Both the position numbers and the translations under genes were made by a program. From assembly GCF_963853665.1 (NCBI RefSeq), contig NZ_OY970459.1, positions 2,480,001 to 2,544,000 on the forward strand: a stretch of DNA of 64,000 bases, in the 5' to 3' direction. The notes below the pieces were generated by a model, which worked only from the letters and a program-made list of their open reading frames with translations, did no database searches and had not been told where the DNA came from. This document shows, piece after piece, positions 26,425 through 36,100 of this stretch (position 1 is the stretch's first letter; every line of letters starts with the position of its first letter). This DNA is from Mycobacterium decipiens (GTDB lineage: Bacteria; Actinomycetota; Actinomycetes; Mycobacteriales; Mycobacteriaceae).

Positions 26425-27715
26425 CGCTATCGACACACGGGTCTTGTCATTCAGCCCGGGCAATCGGCATGCCCCGGTACGCGGTCGGGCGGGTTACATT
26501 GAAACGCCCACTGGTGCAGTACAACTGCCCAACCTGCCGCCAGCGTTCGAGACCCTCCTGATGCGGCTGCCGCTGCCATCGCCGTTAGCTACCGGCGGTT
26601 TCGCTGCCATCGGCCCGGAAGCTGTGGCGGTGATTGCGGCGCTGGGCCGCTCGCGCATCGTTGAGGAACAAGTCCTATCCGGCGACGGCCGGGTACTGGC
26701 AATAGCGCACTGTCCGACGCTTGCAACGGCGAGCCAGCGTACCCGACAAGTTCGACTGCACGAGTCGGTGTTCTTGCGGCGCGGGCGCATCGGCTGGACC
26801 CTCTATCGTGCCGATGGCGCGCCTCATGTCGACATCGAACCTAGCGCCGTCGACTTTGCCCGGCTTATCGGCGCGCCGGAAGCGAGCGACCTCACCGCCG
26901 TCGAAAGACTGCTTCTCGACAATGGTCTGCTTATCGATCTCACCGGCCATGCCGAGCGGAAACCGGTATGGGAGTTCCATGATGAACTGTTGCACTCGGT
27001 GTCCGTGCATGGTGCCGCCACGGCCATCGCTTACGGCGCGCGCCGTGAAGCCAGTCTCCCTCAGGCCCCGCTGAACGGCACCGGCAGCAATATCAATACT
27101 CACCCACTGCCCGAACCAGAGGCATGTACCACTCCGCTGGACGAAGTATTCGTAAAGCGGCGGTCCTGCCGTGTTTTCAGTGCCGAGCCGCTGAGCGCCT
27201 CCGCGCTGGCCACCATCCTCGGTCTGGCGCTCCGCTCGCACTCCGCCCATGTAGCCAACACAGGCGACATGGTTCGGCATTCCTATCCGAGCGCGGGAGC
27301 TCTCGACGAAATCACCACAGTGGTCGCCAGCACCGGCCCCTTCGCCGGGGTGAGCATATACCGGCACGCACAGCACCGACTCGAAATCCTCCAAGACTCG
27401 ACTGTGCGAGCGCGGGAGCTGATCGAGACATTATGTGCCCCTTGCGGAATCATCAAACCGCTGCCCTGCATCGGTCTGGTATTCGCCGCAGACTACGCGG
27501 TGATGGCCGCCAAGTACGCGAGCATCGCCTACGCCAACATCCTGCGCGACGTCGGTGCCGTCTATCAAACCGTCTCACTGGCCGCCACTGCGGTCGGTGC
27601 CGGCAGCTGCATTGTCGGCGGTGGCTGGGGCCAGCTCGAGCGGCAGTCTGTGGCCGGGCTTCATGAGAATCAGGTTGTTGTCGGCGGCATGGTCCTCGGA
27701 GCGCGGGGACAATGA
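26405..27715 (+). CDS. SagB-like flavin-dependent peptide dehydrogenase (nitroreductase fold)
   Basis: About 436 aa. Residues ~250-436 form the FMN nitroreductase fold with DEVFVKRRSCRVFSAEPLS, HSYPSAGALDE, YASIAYANILRDVGAVYQ and GGWGQL. The N-terminal ~230 residues are an extra domain, possibly a peptide-binding winged helix. SagB-type enzymes oxidise azolines made by YcaO proteins to aromatic thiazoles and oxazoles. The start is uncertain: the frame opens at a TTG (26405) that overlaps the radical SAM gene by 20 bases, and other TTG codons follow; there is no ATG before the conserved part. The stop overlaps the YcaO start (ATGA). Confidence 0.85.
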   Translation: MSPRGDSAIDTRVLSFSPGNRHAPVRGRAGYIETPTGAVQLPNLPPAFETLLMRLPLPSPLATGGFAAIGPEAVAVIAALGRSRIVEEQVLSGDGRVLAIAHCPTLATASQRTRQVRLHESVFLRRGRIGWTLYRADGAPHVDIEPSAVDFARLIGAPEASDLTAVERLLLDNGLLIDLTGHAERKPVWEFHDELLHSVSVHGAATAIAYGARREASLPQAPLNGTGSNINTHPLPEPEACTTPLDEVFVKRRSCRVFSAEPLSASALATILGLALRSHSAHVANTGDMVRHSYPSAGALDEITTVVASTGPFAGVSIYRHAQHRLEILQDSTVRARELIETLCAPCGIIKPLPCIGLVFAADYAVMAAKYASIAYANILRDVGAVYQTVSLAATAVGAGSCIVGGGWGQLERQSVAGLHENQVVVGGMVLGARGQ

Positions 27716-29358
27716 CCAACGCAACAACCACACGACGCGTGACCGGGCACCTCATCGACAGCTTTGTCGTGCACATCGAGACCGATGGCGCCGACGTCGT
27801 GATAAGTCCATTGCTCGGCGACGGCAGGCTGTGTGAGCGGTGCTGGCGGCGCCGGCGCGCAGCGGCGATTGACCGACAGCGCCTGACGGCCGCCGAAGCT
27901 GAAGCGAACTTGGCGGCGGCTCTTGACCAACCTGTCACAGACTCGCAGTGGAGCACCTCGCAGCGGAGTGAAGTCAATCGGCATCTCGCCGCGCGCACGG
28001 TCGATGCCCAACGGGGTCGTGCCGAAATCCCATATCAACTGGCCAGAATCGCGTCTGACGGCTATGTCCGCGTTGAGCCGGTTGTGCCGTTGCCGGAATG
28101 CCCGACGTGTTGGCACGCTGCCGTTGAGCCGCCCAAGCTACGCGCGCCGCAGAACATAGTGGGTGAAACCGCGGGCATCGTCACGACCATTAAAGAATTG
28201 CCCCCTGCGGAGGGTGAGCTGCCGATGCCCCATGTGATGATCGTCCGCTTGGCCAATAGTTCGCTGAATCCAGACCGGCCGATCTGGACGGGCGCCTCTG
28301 GCAAGGGCTGGAGCAAGCCCGACGCGATTCGGTCCGGACTCGGCGAAGCCGTAGAGCGCTACTGTGCCAGCGTCGTTAGCGTGCCCGTGGTCACCGCCTG
28401 CCACGCTGAGCTTCCGACCGCGGTCGATCCTGCATATCTGAGCGGCATGAGTTCGGCGGCAGCTGCGGCCGCAGGCCAGGATCCGACCGCGCCACGCCCG
28501 TGGGTCGCTGCTCGAGTGATCGACGGCGCGCAGGAGCACGTGTGGGTACCAGCCGCATCGGTCTATCTGAATCTGCCCCCTCGGTGGCGTACCCCGCGCA
28601 GTGCCCCGATGTCGTCGAACGGTCTAGCCTGCGGGGTGGATGAGGCTAGCGCGATCACGTCGGCGTTTCGCGAGGTCATCGAACGACACGAGTTCTTTTC
28701 GGTCTGGTACGGACTGAGCTCCGCCTGCGAGGTAGTCGCGGACAACGCGCTGGCTCCGGAATTGCAGGACCCGTTCGCAGCGCACGAGTTGCGGCTGCGG
28801 GTACTTATTCTCGGCGAACGCGATGGCGTGGTCGTTGCCTCCGCGTCCTGTTGGCCGCGCAGTCCGTCGCCGAGCAGGCCTGGATTCACGCTCGGTTTGG
28901 GTGCCGGGGACGACGCCGCAAAAGCGATGACTAACGCGGTCCTTGAGCTGGCTCAGGTCTACCGCGGTTTGAGCTGGGCCCTTCAACTGCCGTCGATGAT
29001 CGGCCGCGCACGTTCACTTGCGGCGGGTCGCATCGTGCCCGTCGAACCGTATGACCACGGCCTGCTGTATTCGCAGCGTGACGCCTCGACAGTGCCGTGG
29101 CCGTTCGGCTTGGGCGCTCGCCGTGCGTGCCGAACGGTCGGAACCGTTTCTAGCGTAACCGATTTCGGCCAGGCGCTGTTCGTAGATCTAACGTCGAAGG
29201 ATGTGCTGGAATCGGTGGGGTGGCGGGTCGTCCGCGTCTTGGTGCCCGACGCTATCCCGTTTCATTTCGGCACCCGCACGATCCCTGACGCCCGTCTGTA
29301 CTTGTCGACCGCGCAGCGTATCGACTTTGCAGGCCCACTCCTGCATCCGCTGGCTTGA
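27712..29358 (+). CDS. YcaO-family azoline-forming cyclodehydratase
   Basis: 548 aa. Two CxxC pairs (Cys 41/44 and 130/133) in the N-terminal ~140 residues resemble the zinc tetrad of the E1-like partner of TOMM cyclodehydratases. The YcaO domain then shows its ATP-binding acidic residues: GKGWSKPDAIRSGLGEAVERY (27998-residue coding region near 28306-28360), SNGLACGVDEASAITSAF and EVIERHEFF. The C-terminus ends AGPLLHPLA, comparable to the Pro-containing tail of TOMM YcaO proteins. These enzymes activate the backbone amide with ATP and cyclise Cys/Ser/Thr. The GCCS units of the precursor are the obvious substrate. ATG 27712 overlaps the preceding stop. Confidence 0.88.
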   Translation: MTNATTTRRVTGHLIDSFVVHIETDGADVVISPLLGDGRLCERCWRRRRAAAIDRQRLTAAEAEANLAAALDQPVTDSQWSTSQRSEVNRHLAARTVDAQRGRAEIPYQLARIASDGYVRVEPVVPLPECPTCWHAAVEPPKLRAPQNIVGETAGIVTTIKELPPAEGELPMPHVMIVRLANSSLNPDRPIWTGASGKGWSKPDAIRSGLGEAVERYCASVVSVPVVTACHAELPTAVDPAYLSGMSSAAAAAAGQDPTAPRPWVAARVIDGAQEHVWVPAASVYLNLPPRWRTPRSAPMSSNGLACGVDEASAITSAFREVIERHEFFSVWYGLSSACEVVADNALAPELQDPFAAHELRLRVLILGERDGVVVASASCWPRSPSPSRPGFTLGLGAGDDAAKAMTNAVLELAQVYRGLSWALQLPSMIGRARSLAAGRIVPVEPYDHGLLYSQRDASTVPWPFGLGARRACRTVGTVSSVTDFGQALFVDLTSKDVLESVGWRVVRVLVPDAIPFHFGTRTIPDARLYLSTAQRIDFAGPLLHPLA

Positions 29359-29537
29359 GACCTTTGTGATGTCGGCCAATGTCTCGAGCCCGGCGCGGTG
29401 CCCCCCAACAACGGCCAGGGCTTGGATCACTAAACGGGTCCGGTCGGGTCGGCCATAAGCGTCGTCATCATCCGGAACCTGTAATCAACATGGGCATCGG
29501 ACTACCAGTTGCCACCGTGGCCACAATTCATGCCGCC

Positions 29538-29549
29538 GTTGCATGCAAC
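29538..29549. promoter_or_regulatory. 12-bp palindrome upstream of the mazE remnant
   Basis: GTTGCATGCAAC is a perfect palindrome, with a second half-site ATGCAAC at 29558-29564. It is 30 bp before the first codon of the mazE remnant and may be the old autoregulatory operator of the toxin-antitoxin pair. The surrounding 29359-29578 has no recognised gene. Confidence 0.35.
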
Positions 29550-29578
29550 AGCGTGACATGCAACACAACAGTCGAGGT

Positions 29579-29853
29579 ATGGGTGCATCATCGACACGGC
29601 GAGCCAGCGAATGCCGCCAACGTATGCGTGAACGTGGCTACCGCCTGTGCAGGTGTGAGTGCCCGACGTTCGGTCGCCACAGTTTGCCGAAGCGGCGCAC
29701 AGAGAAGCGCTGGCGCTGGCCGAAGCCGACCGGAACAGCGATGACATGGACTTCGTCGAGGCGATCTCCGCCCTGGGTGACCACGGGGAAACCGTGGTGA
29801 GCTCTGGACCGTCTCGGGGGGTTGCTAGGCGGCCAAGCCTCGCCCGGCGCTGA
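29579..29853 (+). pseudogene. Degenerate MazE-like antitoxin (DUF3018 type)
   Basis: Two frames together spell a DUF3018 antitoxin. The first reads ECRQRMRERGYRL; after a one-base loss near 29650 the second reads PDVRSPQFAEAAHREALALA and DDMDFVEAISALGDH. The junction also carries a TGA where a Trp codon (TGG) is expected in the VQVWVPDV segment. The protein therefore cannot be made in one piece. It precedes a mazF remnant, so this is a dead type II toxin-antitoxin module at the edge of the accessory region. Confidence 0.72.
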
Positions 29854-30109
29854 TCATTCAAGACGATCTGTTCTCCGCAACCGAATCGGTCATTCGTCAT
29901 CCCATTGACCAGGACTGTGGCTGACGCGACCATAGCGCGAATCGCGGTACCGATGACCACCGGAATCGCTCGACCTGGCTACGCCGTGATCGACAAGATC
30001 ACCACCATCCGCCGGTCCAACCTTGGGCAGCGGGTTCGGTCGCGTATCCGCAGCGCTCATGGCGGACATCGAACGGTCGCTCATGGTGTTTCTCGGCCTA
30101 GCCTGTTGA
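29777..30109 (+). pseudogene. Degenerate MazF-like toxin
   Basis: Pieces of a MazF endoribonuclease lie in three frames: GELWTVSGG and AAKPRPALIIQDDLFSATESVI (with an in-frame TAG at 29826 between them), then VIPLTRTVADATIARIAVP and GYAVIDKITTIRRSNLGQRV, then SAALMADIERSLMVFLGLAC and a stop at 30109. At least two frameshifts and one nonsense codon are needed. A GTG at 29777 is the probable former start. Not functional as read. Confidence 0.72.
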
Positions 30110-30150
30110 CCGATGGGAACATTCCGTCGGTATTGCGCGACTATAGAGAG

Positions 30151-30861
30151 GTGAACTGTGAAGTGGCCCGCGAGGCGCTCTCCGCCCGACTCGACGGCGA
30201 GCGGGAGCCGGTGCCCGCGGCACGGGTCGATGAGCACCTCGATGGGTGCGCCGCTTGCCGCGCCTGGTTCGATCGGGTGGCTAGCCAGGCTAGCGACCTG
30301 CGGGGGTTGGTCCAGCCGCGGCGTGTTGGCGCACCTCTTGGCCCGCTCAGGATCCGGCGAGTGCCGCCGCGGAGACGGATACGGATGAGTTGGCAACGAT
30401 GGGCGTTGTTGGCCGTGGGCATCGCGCAAATTGCGCTGGCGGTCGTGCAAGGGGTGGGCCTCAACCTCGGGCTGGCACCCGCGCACGGCATGAGTTCTGG
30501 GCACCACCTGCTTAACGAATCCACATCCTGGTCGATCGCACTCGGTGTGATCATGGTGGGCGCGGCGGTGTGGCCGGGTGCCGCTGCGGGTCTTGCGGGT
30601 GTCTTGACGGTGTTCGTCGGTGTCCTAACGGTCTATGTTGTCGTGGATGCATTGTCCGGCGCCGTCACGACCACACGGATCCTGACGCACATCCCGGTGG
30701 TGATCGGCGCGGTCCTGGCGACCATGGTGTGGCGAAGCATTGCTGCGCCGCGGCCGGCACCGGATAGCGCCGCGGACGAGCCCGATATCGTGTTGCCCGA
30801 CAACGCAGCCCGTGGCCGGCGCCGCGGTCATCTGTGGCCTACCGATGGGTCGGCGGCCTAG
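30151..30861 (+). CDS. Zinc-finger (anti-sigma-like) membrane protein, Rv0093c-like
   Basis: 236 aa. The N-terminus has the anti-sigma zinc-finger pattern: [31 protein letters not shown] (HxxxCxxC). Four hydrophobic helices follow (residues ~80-200) and a basic tail ends the protein. Such proteins usually hold an ECF sigma factor at the membrane, but no sigma gene is adjacent. GTG 30151 starts right at the finger; the frame is open upstream only because it runs through the mazF remnant. It is convergent with the copper ATPase gene and the two stops overlap by four bases, the same arrangement as Rv0092/Rv0093c. Confidence 0.8.
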   Translation: MNCEVAREALSARLDGEREPVPAARVDEHLDGCAACRAWFDRVASQASDLRGLVQPRRVGAPLGPLRIRRVPPRRRIRMSWQRWALLAVGIAQIALAVVQGVGLNLGLAPAHGMSSGHHLLNESTSWSIALGVIMVGAAVWPGAAAGLAGVLTVFVGVLTVYVVVDALSGAVTTTRILTHIPVVIGAVLATMVWRSIAAPRPAPDSAADEPDIVLPDNAARGRRRGHLWPTDGSAA

Positions 30862-33116
30862 TCACGCTCTAGAGCACTAGTGGCCCCGAAGTTCCGCAAC
30901 CGCAAGCTGTTCGAGACGACGAAGAACGACGAAAACGCCATGGCCGCACCGGCAATCACCGGGTTGAGCAGTCCGGCGGCGGCGATCGGGATTGCGGCGA
31001 TGTTGTAGCCGAATGCCCAGACCATGTTCATTTTGATGGTGCGCATCGTCGCTGCGGCCAAGTCGAGCGCCAGGGGCACAACCTCGAGGTTGTCGCGGAC
31101 CAGGATGATGTCGGCGGCGCCGATCGCGACGTCGGTGCCGCGTCCGATGGCCACACCCAGATCGGCGGATGCGAGTGCGGGACCGTCGTTGATGCCGTCC
31201 CCGACCATGGCGACCACCCTGCCGCGGTCGCGCAGCTGCTCGATGACGTCGACCTTGCCTTCGGGCAGGACATCGGCGATCACCTCGTCGATACCGACCC
31301 GAGCGGCCACGGCGGCCGCCGATTCTGGATTGTCGCCGGTCAACAGCACGGTTCGAAAGCCGCGCTTGTGCAGTGCCGCAACGGCATCGGCTGCCGAGTC
31401 CTTCACCGCATCGGCCACCGCGATGACCCCGCACGGCTCACCGTCGACCTCGACGAAAACGGCTGTCTCACCACGTGATTCGGCGCTACGCCGGGCCGCG
31501 ACCATCGTCGCCGAGCTGCGCGACGAGGAAGCGATCCATGATGGTTTGCCCACCCGTACCGCCCGCCCCGCCACCGTGCCACAAACTCCGCGCCCGGGTA
31601 CTGCGCGGAAGTTCGCCACGTGTTCCCGCGCAATCCTTGACGTGGCGATCGCCAGTGCGACGGCGTGCTCGGAGGCCGCTTCCAGCGTCGCAGCCAGTTC
31701 GAGCACCGCGTCGGCTTGCCAGCCCGGCGCCGCCACCACCGCGCTGACCGCCAACTGGCCCGTGGTCAGGGTGCCCGTTTTGTCGAAAACGACAGTGTCC
31801 ACTGCCCGGGTGGCTTCCAGACAGTGCTGGCCTTTGAGAAATATCCCGAGCTGGGCGCCGCGACCGGATGCCACCATCATTGCGGTCGGGGTCGCCAGTC
31901 CCAGGGCGCACGGGCAGGCGATGACAAGTACGGCAAGTCCGGCCGAGAACGCCCGATCGGGTACACCGCCGGCGATGAGCCATCCCACGGTGGTCAGTAC
32001 CGCGATCGCGAATACGCACGGAACGAACACCGAGGCGATGCGGTCGGCGAGCCGCTGCGCGTCGGCCTTTTGCGCCTGCGCCTGCTCGACGAGGCGAACC
32101 ATTCCGGCGAATTGGGTGTCGCGACCCACCGCGGCGGCCTCCACGATCAGCCTGCCGTCGAGTACCGTCGTGCCACCGACGACCTTTGCGCCGGGATTCA
32201 CCCGGACCGGCTTGGCTTCGCCCGTCATCGCACTCATGTCCACCGCGGCCGACCCGTCGACGACGAGGCCATCGGCGGCGATTGTCTGACCGGGGCGGAC
32301 CACGAAGCGCTGCTGTTCGGTAAGTTCGTCGGCCGGGATGACCATTTCCGAGCCGTCGGGCTGCAGGACTGCGACGTCTTTAGCGGTCAGCGCTGCCAGG
32401 GCACGCAACGCGCCGCCGGCCTTCGACTTGGCGCGGGCTTCGAAATACCGTCCCGCCAGCACGAACACCGTGACCCCCGCGGCGACTTCGAAGTAGACGG
32501 CGTCGCTTCCCAGCAGCGCTTGCCAGACACCCGCGTGCTCGATGGGCCGCCGACTGCCGAAGACGGTGTAGAGCGACCACACCGTGGCGGCGGTGATGCC
32601 GACGGAGATCAACGTCTCCATGGAGGCGCCCAGCGCGTGCGCGTTGCGCAGCGCGACTCGGTGGAATGGCCACGCCGCCCAACACACGACCGGGATGACC
32701 AGTGCAGTCAGCACCCACTCCCAGCCGGCGAAGCGGGTGCTGGGCACCACGGCGAACATCACCGACATGTCGGCCAAGGGCACGAACAATACCGCGGCGA
32801 CCGCCAACCGGATCAGCAGATATCGCGCGTGATCGGCGTCGGGATCGGCCTCGCCCGCACCGCCGGCGCTGCGCGGCTCGGCTTGATATCCCGCTCGCGC
32901 AACCGCCTCGCACAGCGCGGTGGCCTGGGTGTCCTCAGCGGCGTCGATAGTTGCCATTCGGGTGGCGAAGTTCACCGACGCCCGCACTCCCGGCAACTTG
33001 TTGAGCGCCGACTCAACCCGCCTGGCGCACGCTGCGCAGGACATCCCGGTGACCTCGAGTTGTACCCGATGCACGCCTACGGGGCGCTCATCGGTTGCCG
33101 CGGTCGTCGCCGACAT
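30858..33116 (-). CDS. ctpA: Copper-type P1B ATPase, CtpA-like
   Basis: 752-aa heavy-metal ATPase. An N-terminal HMA domain carries [12 protein letters not shown]. The membrane metal site is the CPC of [12 protein letters not shown]; the phosphorylation site is DKTGTLTTG; the HP motif is [10 protein letters not shown], and the hinge is [10 protein letters not shown]. The C-terminal helix reads [18 protein letters not shown], typical of CopA-type Cu(I) pumps. In mycobacteria CtpA/CtpB-type pumps supply or export copper. It lies 37 bp after the nrp gene on the same strand, so it is probably the last gene of the isonitrile lipopeptide operon, consistent with a copper-acquisition role. Confidence 0.9.
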   Translation of the reverse strand: MSATTAATDERPVGVHRVQLEVTGMSCAACARRVESALNKLPGVRASVNFATRMATIDAAEDTQATALCEAVARAGYQAEPRSAGGAGEADPDADHARYLLIRLAVAAVLFVPLADMSVMFAVVPSTRFAGWEWVLTALVIPVVCWAAWPFHRVALRNAHALGASMETLISVGITAATVWSLYTVFGSRRPIEHAGVWQALLGSDAVYFEVAAGVTVFVLAGRYFEARAKSKAGGALRALAALTAKDVAVLQPDGSEMVIPADELTEQQRFVVRPGQTIAADGLVVDGSAAVDMSAMTGEAKPVRVNPGAKVVGGTTVLDGRLIVEAAAVGRDTQFAGMVRLVEQAQAQKADAQRLADRIASVFVPCVFAIAVLTTVGWLIAGGVPDRAFSAGLAVLVIACPCALGLATPTAMMVASGRGAQLGIFLKGQHCLEATRAVDTVVFDKTGTLTTGQLAVSAVVAAPGWQADAVLELAATLEAASEHAVALAIATSRIAREHVANFRAVPGRGVCGTVAGRAVRVGKPSWIASSSRSSATMVAARRSAESRGETAVFVEVDGEPCGVIAVADAVKDSAADAVAALHKRGFRTVLLTGDNPESAAAVAARVGIDEVIADVLPEGKVDVIEQLRDRGRVVAMVGDGINDGPALASADLGVAIGRGTDVAIGAADIILVRDNLEVVPLALDLAAATMRTIKMNMVWAFGYNIAAIPIAAAGLLNPVIAGAAMAFSSFFVVSNSLRLRNFGATSALERD

Positions 33117-33123
33117 CTTTACC

Positions 33124-33140
33124 GTTCACCTCCTGTGAAC
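33124..33140 (-). promoter_or_regulatory. Hairpin enclosing the ctpA ribosome-binding site
   Basis: On the minus strand GTTCAC-AGGAG-GTGAAC is a perfect 6-bp stem whose loop is part of the AGGAGGTGA ribosome-binding site of ctpA, about 12 bases before the ATG. A 15-bp palindrome, TGGTCACTGTGACCA (33151-33165), overlaps the nrp stop just upstream. Together they could regulate translation of the pump relative to nrp. Confidence 0.4.
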
Positions 33141-33153
33141 CCGAGCTCACTGG

Positions 33154-36100
33154 TCACTGTGACCATCCATTTGCCAATAGTGCCCGAACCGACTGTGGTG
33201 TCGCGGTGAGCTCGGCAACGGGGTCGACCCCAACGGCGATGGTCGGGCGCTCCGCCAGGTACTCAGCATAGGAGCGGGCACCGAGCGTCATACCCAAGGT
33301 GACCCACGCATCGACCACCGACCACCTGCGCGGATGCTTCTTCGCCCAGTCGCTTTGATCCAGCCGATGCTTCCACTCGGGGGGGTCGAGTTCGTCGAGC
33401 CCGTACCCGCGGAGGAACTCCGCGTATGCCACCGCTTCACCGCGTACGACGCTGATTCCCCGTCCCAACTCGGCCGATCCGCCCAATTCCGGCAACAGGC
33501 CCAACACGGCCTGCGCGGCGGCTCGGCCCGTGGTGATCTCTTCGGTCAATGTCAACCAAGGATAGGCCCGCAACGCGATACAGGCATCGACGACCGAGAC
33601 CAGAACGTCGGCGGAATCGTGCAATTGATAGTCCTCGCCAAGTACCCGGGGCAGGCGTACCAGGGTGAAATCGAGTGCGTGCGGCGAGCCGGCCACGACC
33701 AGCTCCGCCAGTGCCTTGGATGCGGCATAGGGATAGGGCGCGGCACGGGGATCGGTGACTCGCGGCGCGGTGACATCCGCATTGACGACGAACGTCGACA
33801 AATGCACCAACCGGATATTGCGGCGCGCGCATGCCGCGGCGATGGTGGAGACAAGCTCCACGTTGGGCGACCGGATTTCGCGGTATGGCACGAGCACGTT
33901 GGTATTGCCGATGCAATTGACGAGGGTTCGGGCGTCCGTGTCGGGCATTAGTGCGTCGAGTTCTCCTGGGCCAAGCTGAGCGGAGATGTGTTCGATCCGA
34001 ACCCCATCAACGTTGCGCAGAGCTGCCCATGGATCCCGGTCGGGGAGTTTTGATCTCGTGGCCAAGACCACTTCAGGACACGGTGCCCCGGACCGTCTCA
34101 GGTCGAGGACCGCGCGAGCGAATCCGGTGCCGAGAATTCCCGACGCACCCAGCACGAGGATTGCCCCGTCGCGGTTGCCGTTCGGAGGCGCTTCGACGCT
34201 CAACGCGGTAGGCGGATGGGGCCGCCACTGTGAAGCAAGATCGCGGTCAATCTCGGCGGCAGTCTCCGCGTCCATCCATGCATCGGCCCTCGGCGCTGCC
34301 CCGCTCAGGTTGGCCGTCAGGTTTGCGGCGGTATCGGCGCTGATCAGATCCAGAACCGATAGGTGCTGACCCAGATACTTGCGGGTGTCGGGGAGGATCC
34401 GGATCAGATCCAGCGAGCCGATCCCCTCGCCGAGCAGCGACGCGTCTACCGGGATGGCCCTGCCGAGGTGCCGGCTCCAGATGTCCGCGAGACCCGCCGC
34501 CCGTTCGCCCGAGCCGGAACGGCTTCGCACAGCATCCACGAACTGCGGCATCGTCCGCAGGGTGTCGCCGTCGACCTTCCCGTTCGGCTTCCGCGGGATA
34601 TTCGGCACGCCGACAACGCAAAACGAGGACACCCCGAAGCTGACGAGAATCAGCCTGATCCGTGCCGCCGCCGCATCATCTTCGCCGCCTTCGCGGGTCC
34701 GTTGGGTCTGGAACCACACCCCCAAACTTGCCCTGAGAGCAAATTCGTGCAGCTCGACGGCGACATCGGATACCGCGGGATCCTCGGAGATGCGCCGGGC
34801 TACCGCAGCGGTGTCGACACGCTTGCCGGACACCTTCACGATGGCGTCTTTACGTCCGGAGAAGACCGGAAAACCGTCGGCATCAATAGTTACCCGGTCG
34901 GCGGTGGCGAACGCGCGGCGTCGTGAACCGTCAATGGTGGTCACGGTGCCGAAGCCGGGGCCGTCGATCCCGAGGTAGCCGGCGGAGACCAAGTCCCCGA
35001 GGATGACGACTTCACCAAAGGCGAGGAACACCGTGTTCGGTACTATCGGCCGGCCCAGACCGAGGCGGGCTCCGTCCGCCAGGTTCGCCCGGTCGCAGAC
35101 GATCGGCAAATGGGTGACGACTACTGTGGTCTCTGTCGGACCATAGGTCGATACAAGCGAGATCCCCTGCGAGGCACCAGAATCGATCCACTTGTCGACG
35201 GCGCTGGAGCGGATGGCTTCACCGCCGACTACTATCTGCCGCAGCTGCGAGCGACGCATCGCGTCAATGGCATCGCCGTCCTCGCACAACAGCTGCCACA
35301 CAGCGGTCGGTAGGTCGACAACTGTCGCCCCCTGGCCAGCGGCATCTCGTGCGAGCGCCTGCAAGTCACCCGCTCTCATGGCCGTGGATCGAACCAGCTT
35401 CGATCCACTGAATGCGCCGCCAAAGACCTCCTCGACACTGATGTCCGACGTCAACGGCGCGCACTGGAGGATGGCGTCGTGTGTTCCCCAGCCATAGGCG
35501 TGTCTGATCGCGGCGCAGAAAAGCGCGAGCGACCCGTGGGAGATTCGGACAAGTTTGGGTTGCCCGGTGGTCCCCGAGGTCGGCATGATGTACGCCGTTT
35601 TGGCGGCGAGCAGGGTGTCGTGTGCCACCTGTTTGATGCGCCCGTCGACGAGCTTGCGGAGTTCGTCCTCAACGCCCACCGCGAGCCGGGCAGCGGCGAC
35701 GTCGACAACGTGCGCCGACACGCCATCGCCGTGCTCGGCAATTGTGTTCGCTCGCAATAAAACCTCGTCGGCGGAGTCGCAGACGCTGTAGCCGCAGCCA
35801 GCGAGGTGGCACGCGATCAGGAGGTCGATGGTCTTGTCGGTGTTGTCGTCGGTGAACACCAGGACGTCACCCGGCACGGCGCCGCTTTGCACCAACCACG
35901 CCACCCATGGGTCGACATAGCAACGCGTTTCAAGAGTTTGGTCGACGCCCCCCGAGGGGTCCAGGAACCAGGCGGGCGCTGCCGGCCGGTGTGTCTGGGG
36001 TGTTCCATCGCCGTGGTTGCGGGACCCGTCCGGGCCAATGCCGAACCACTCGTTGACGGTCATGGCGATCGGCTGCTCCCACATCGCCGCCATCGATTCC

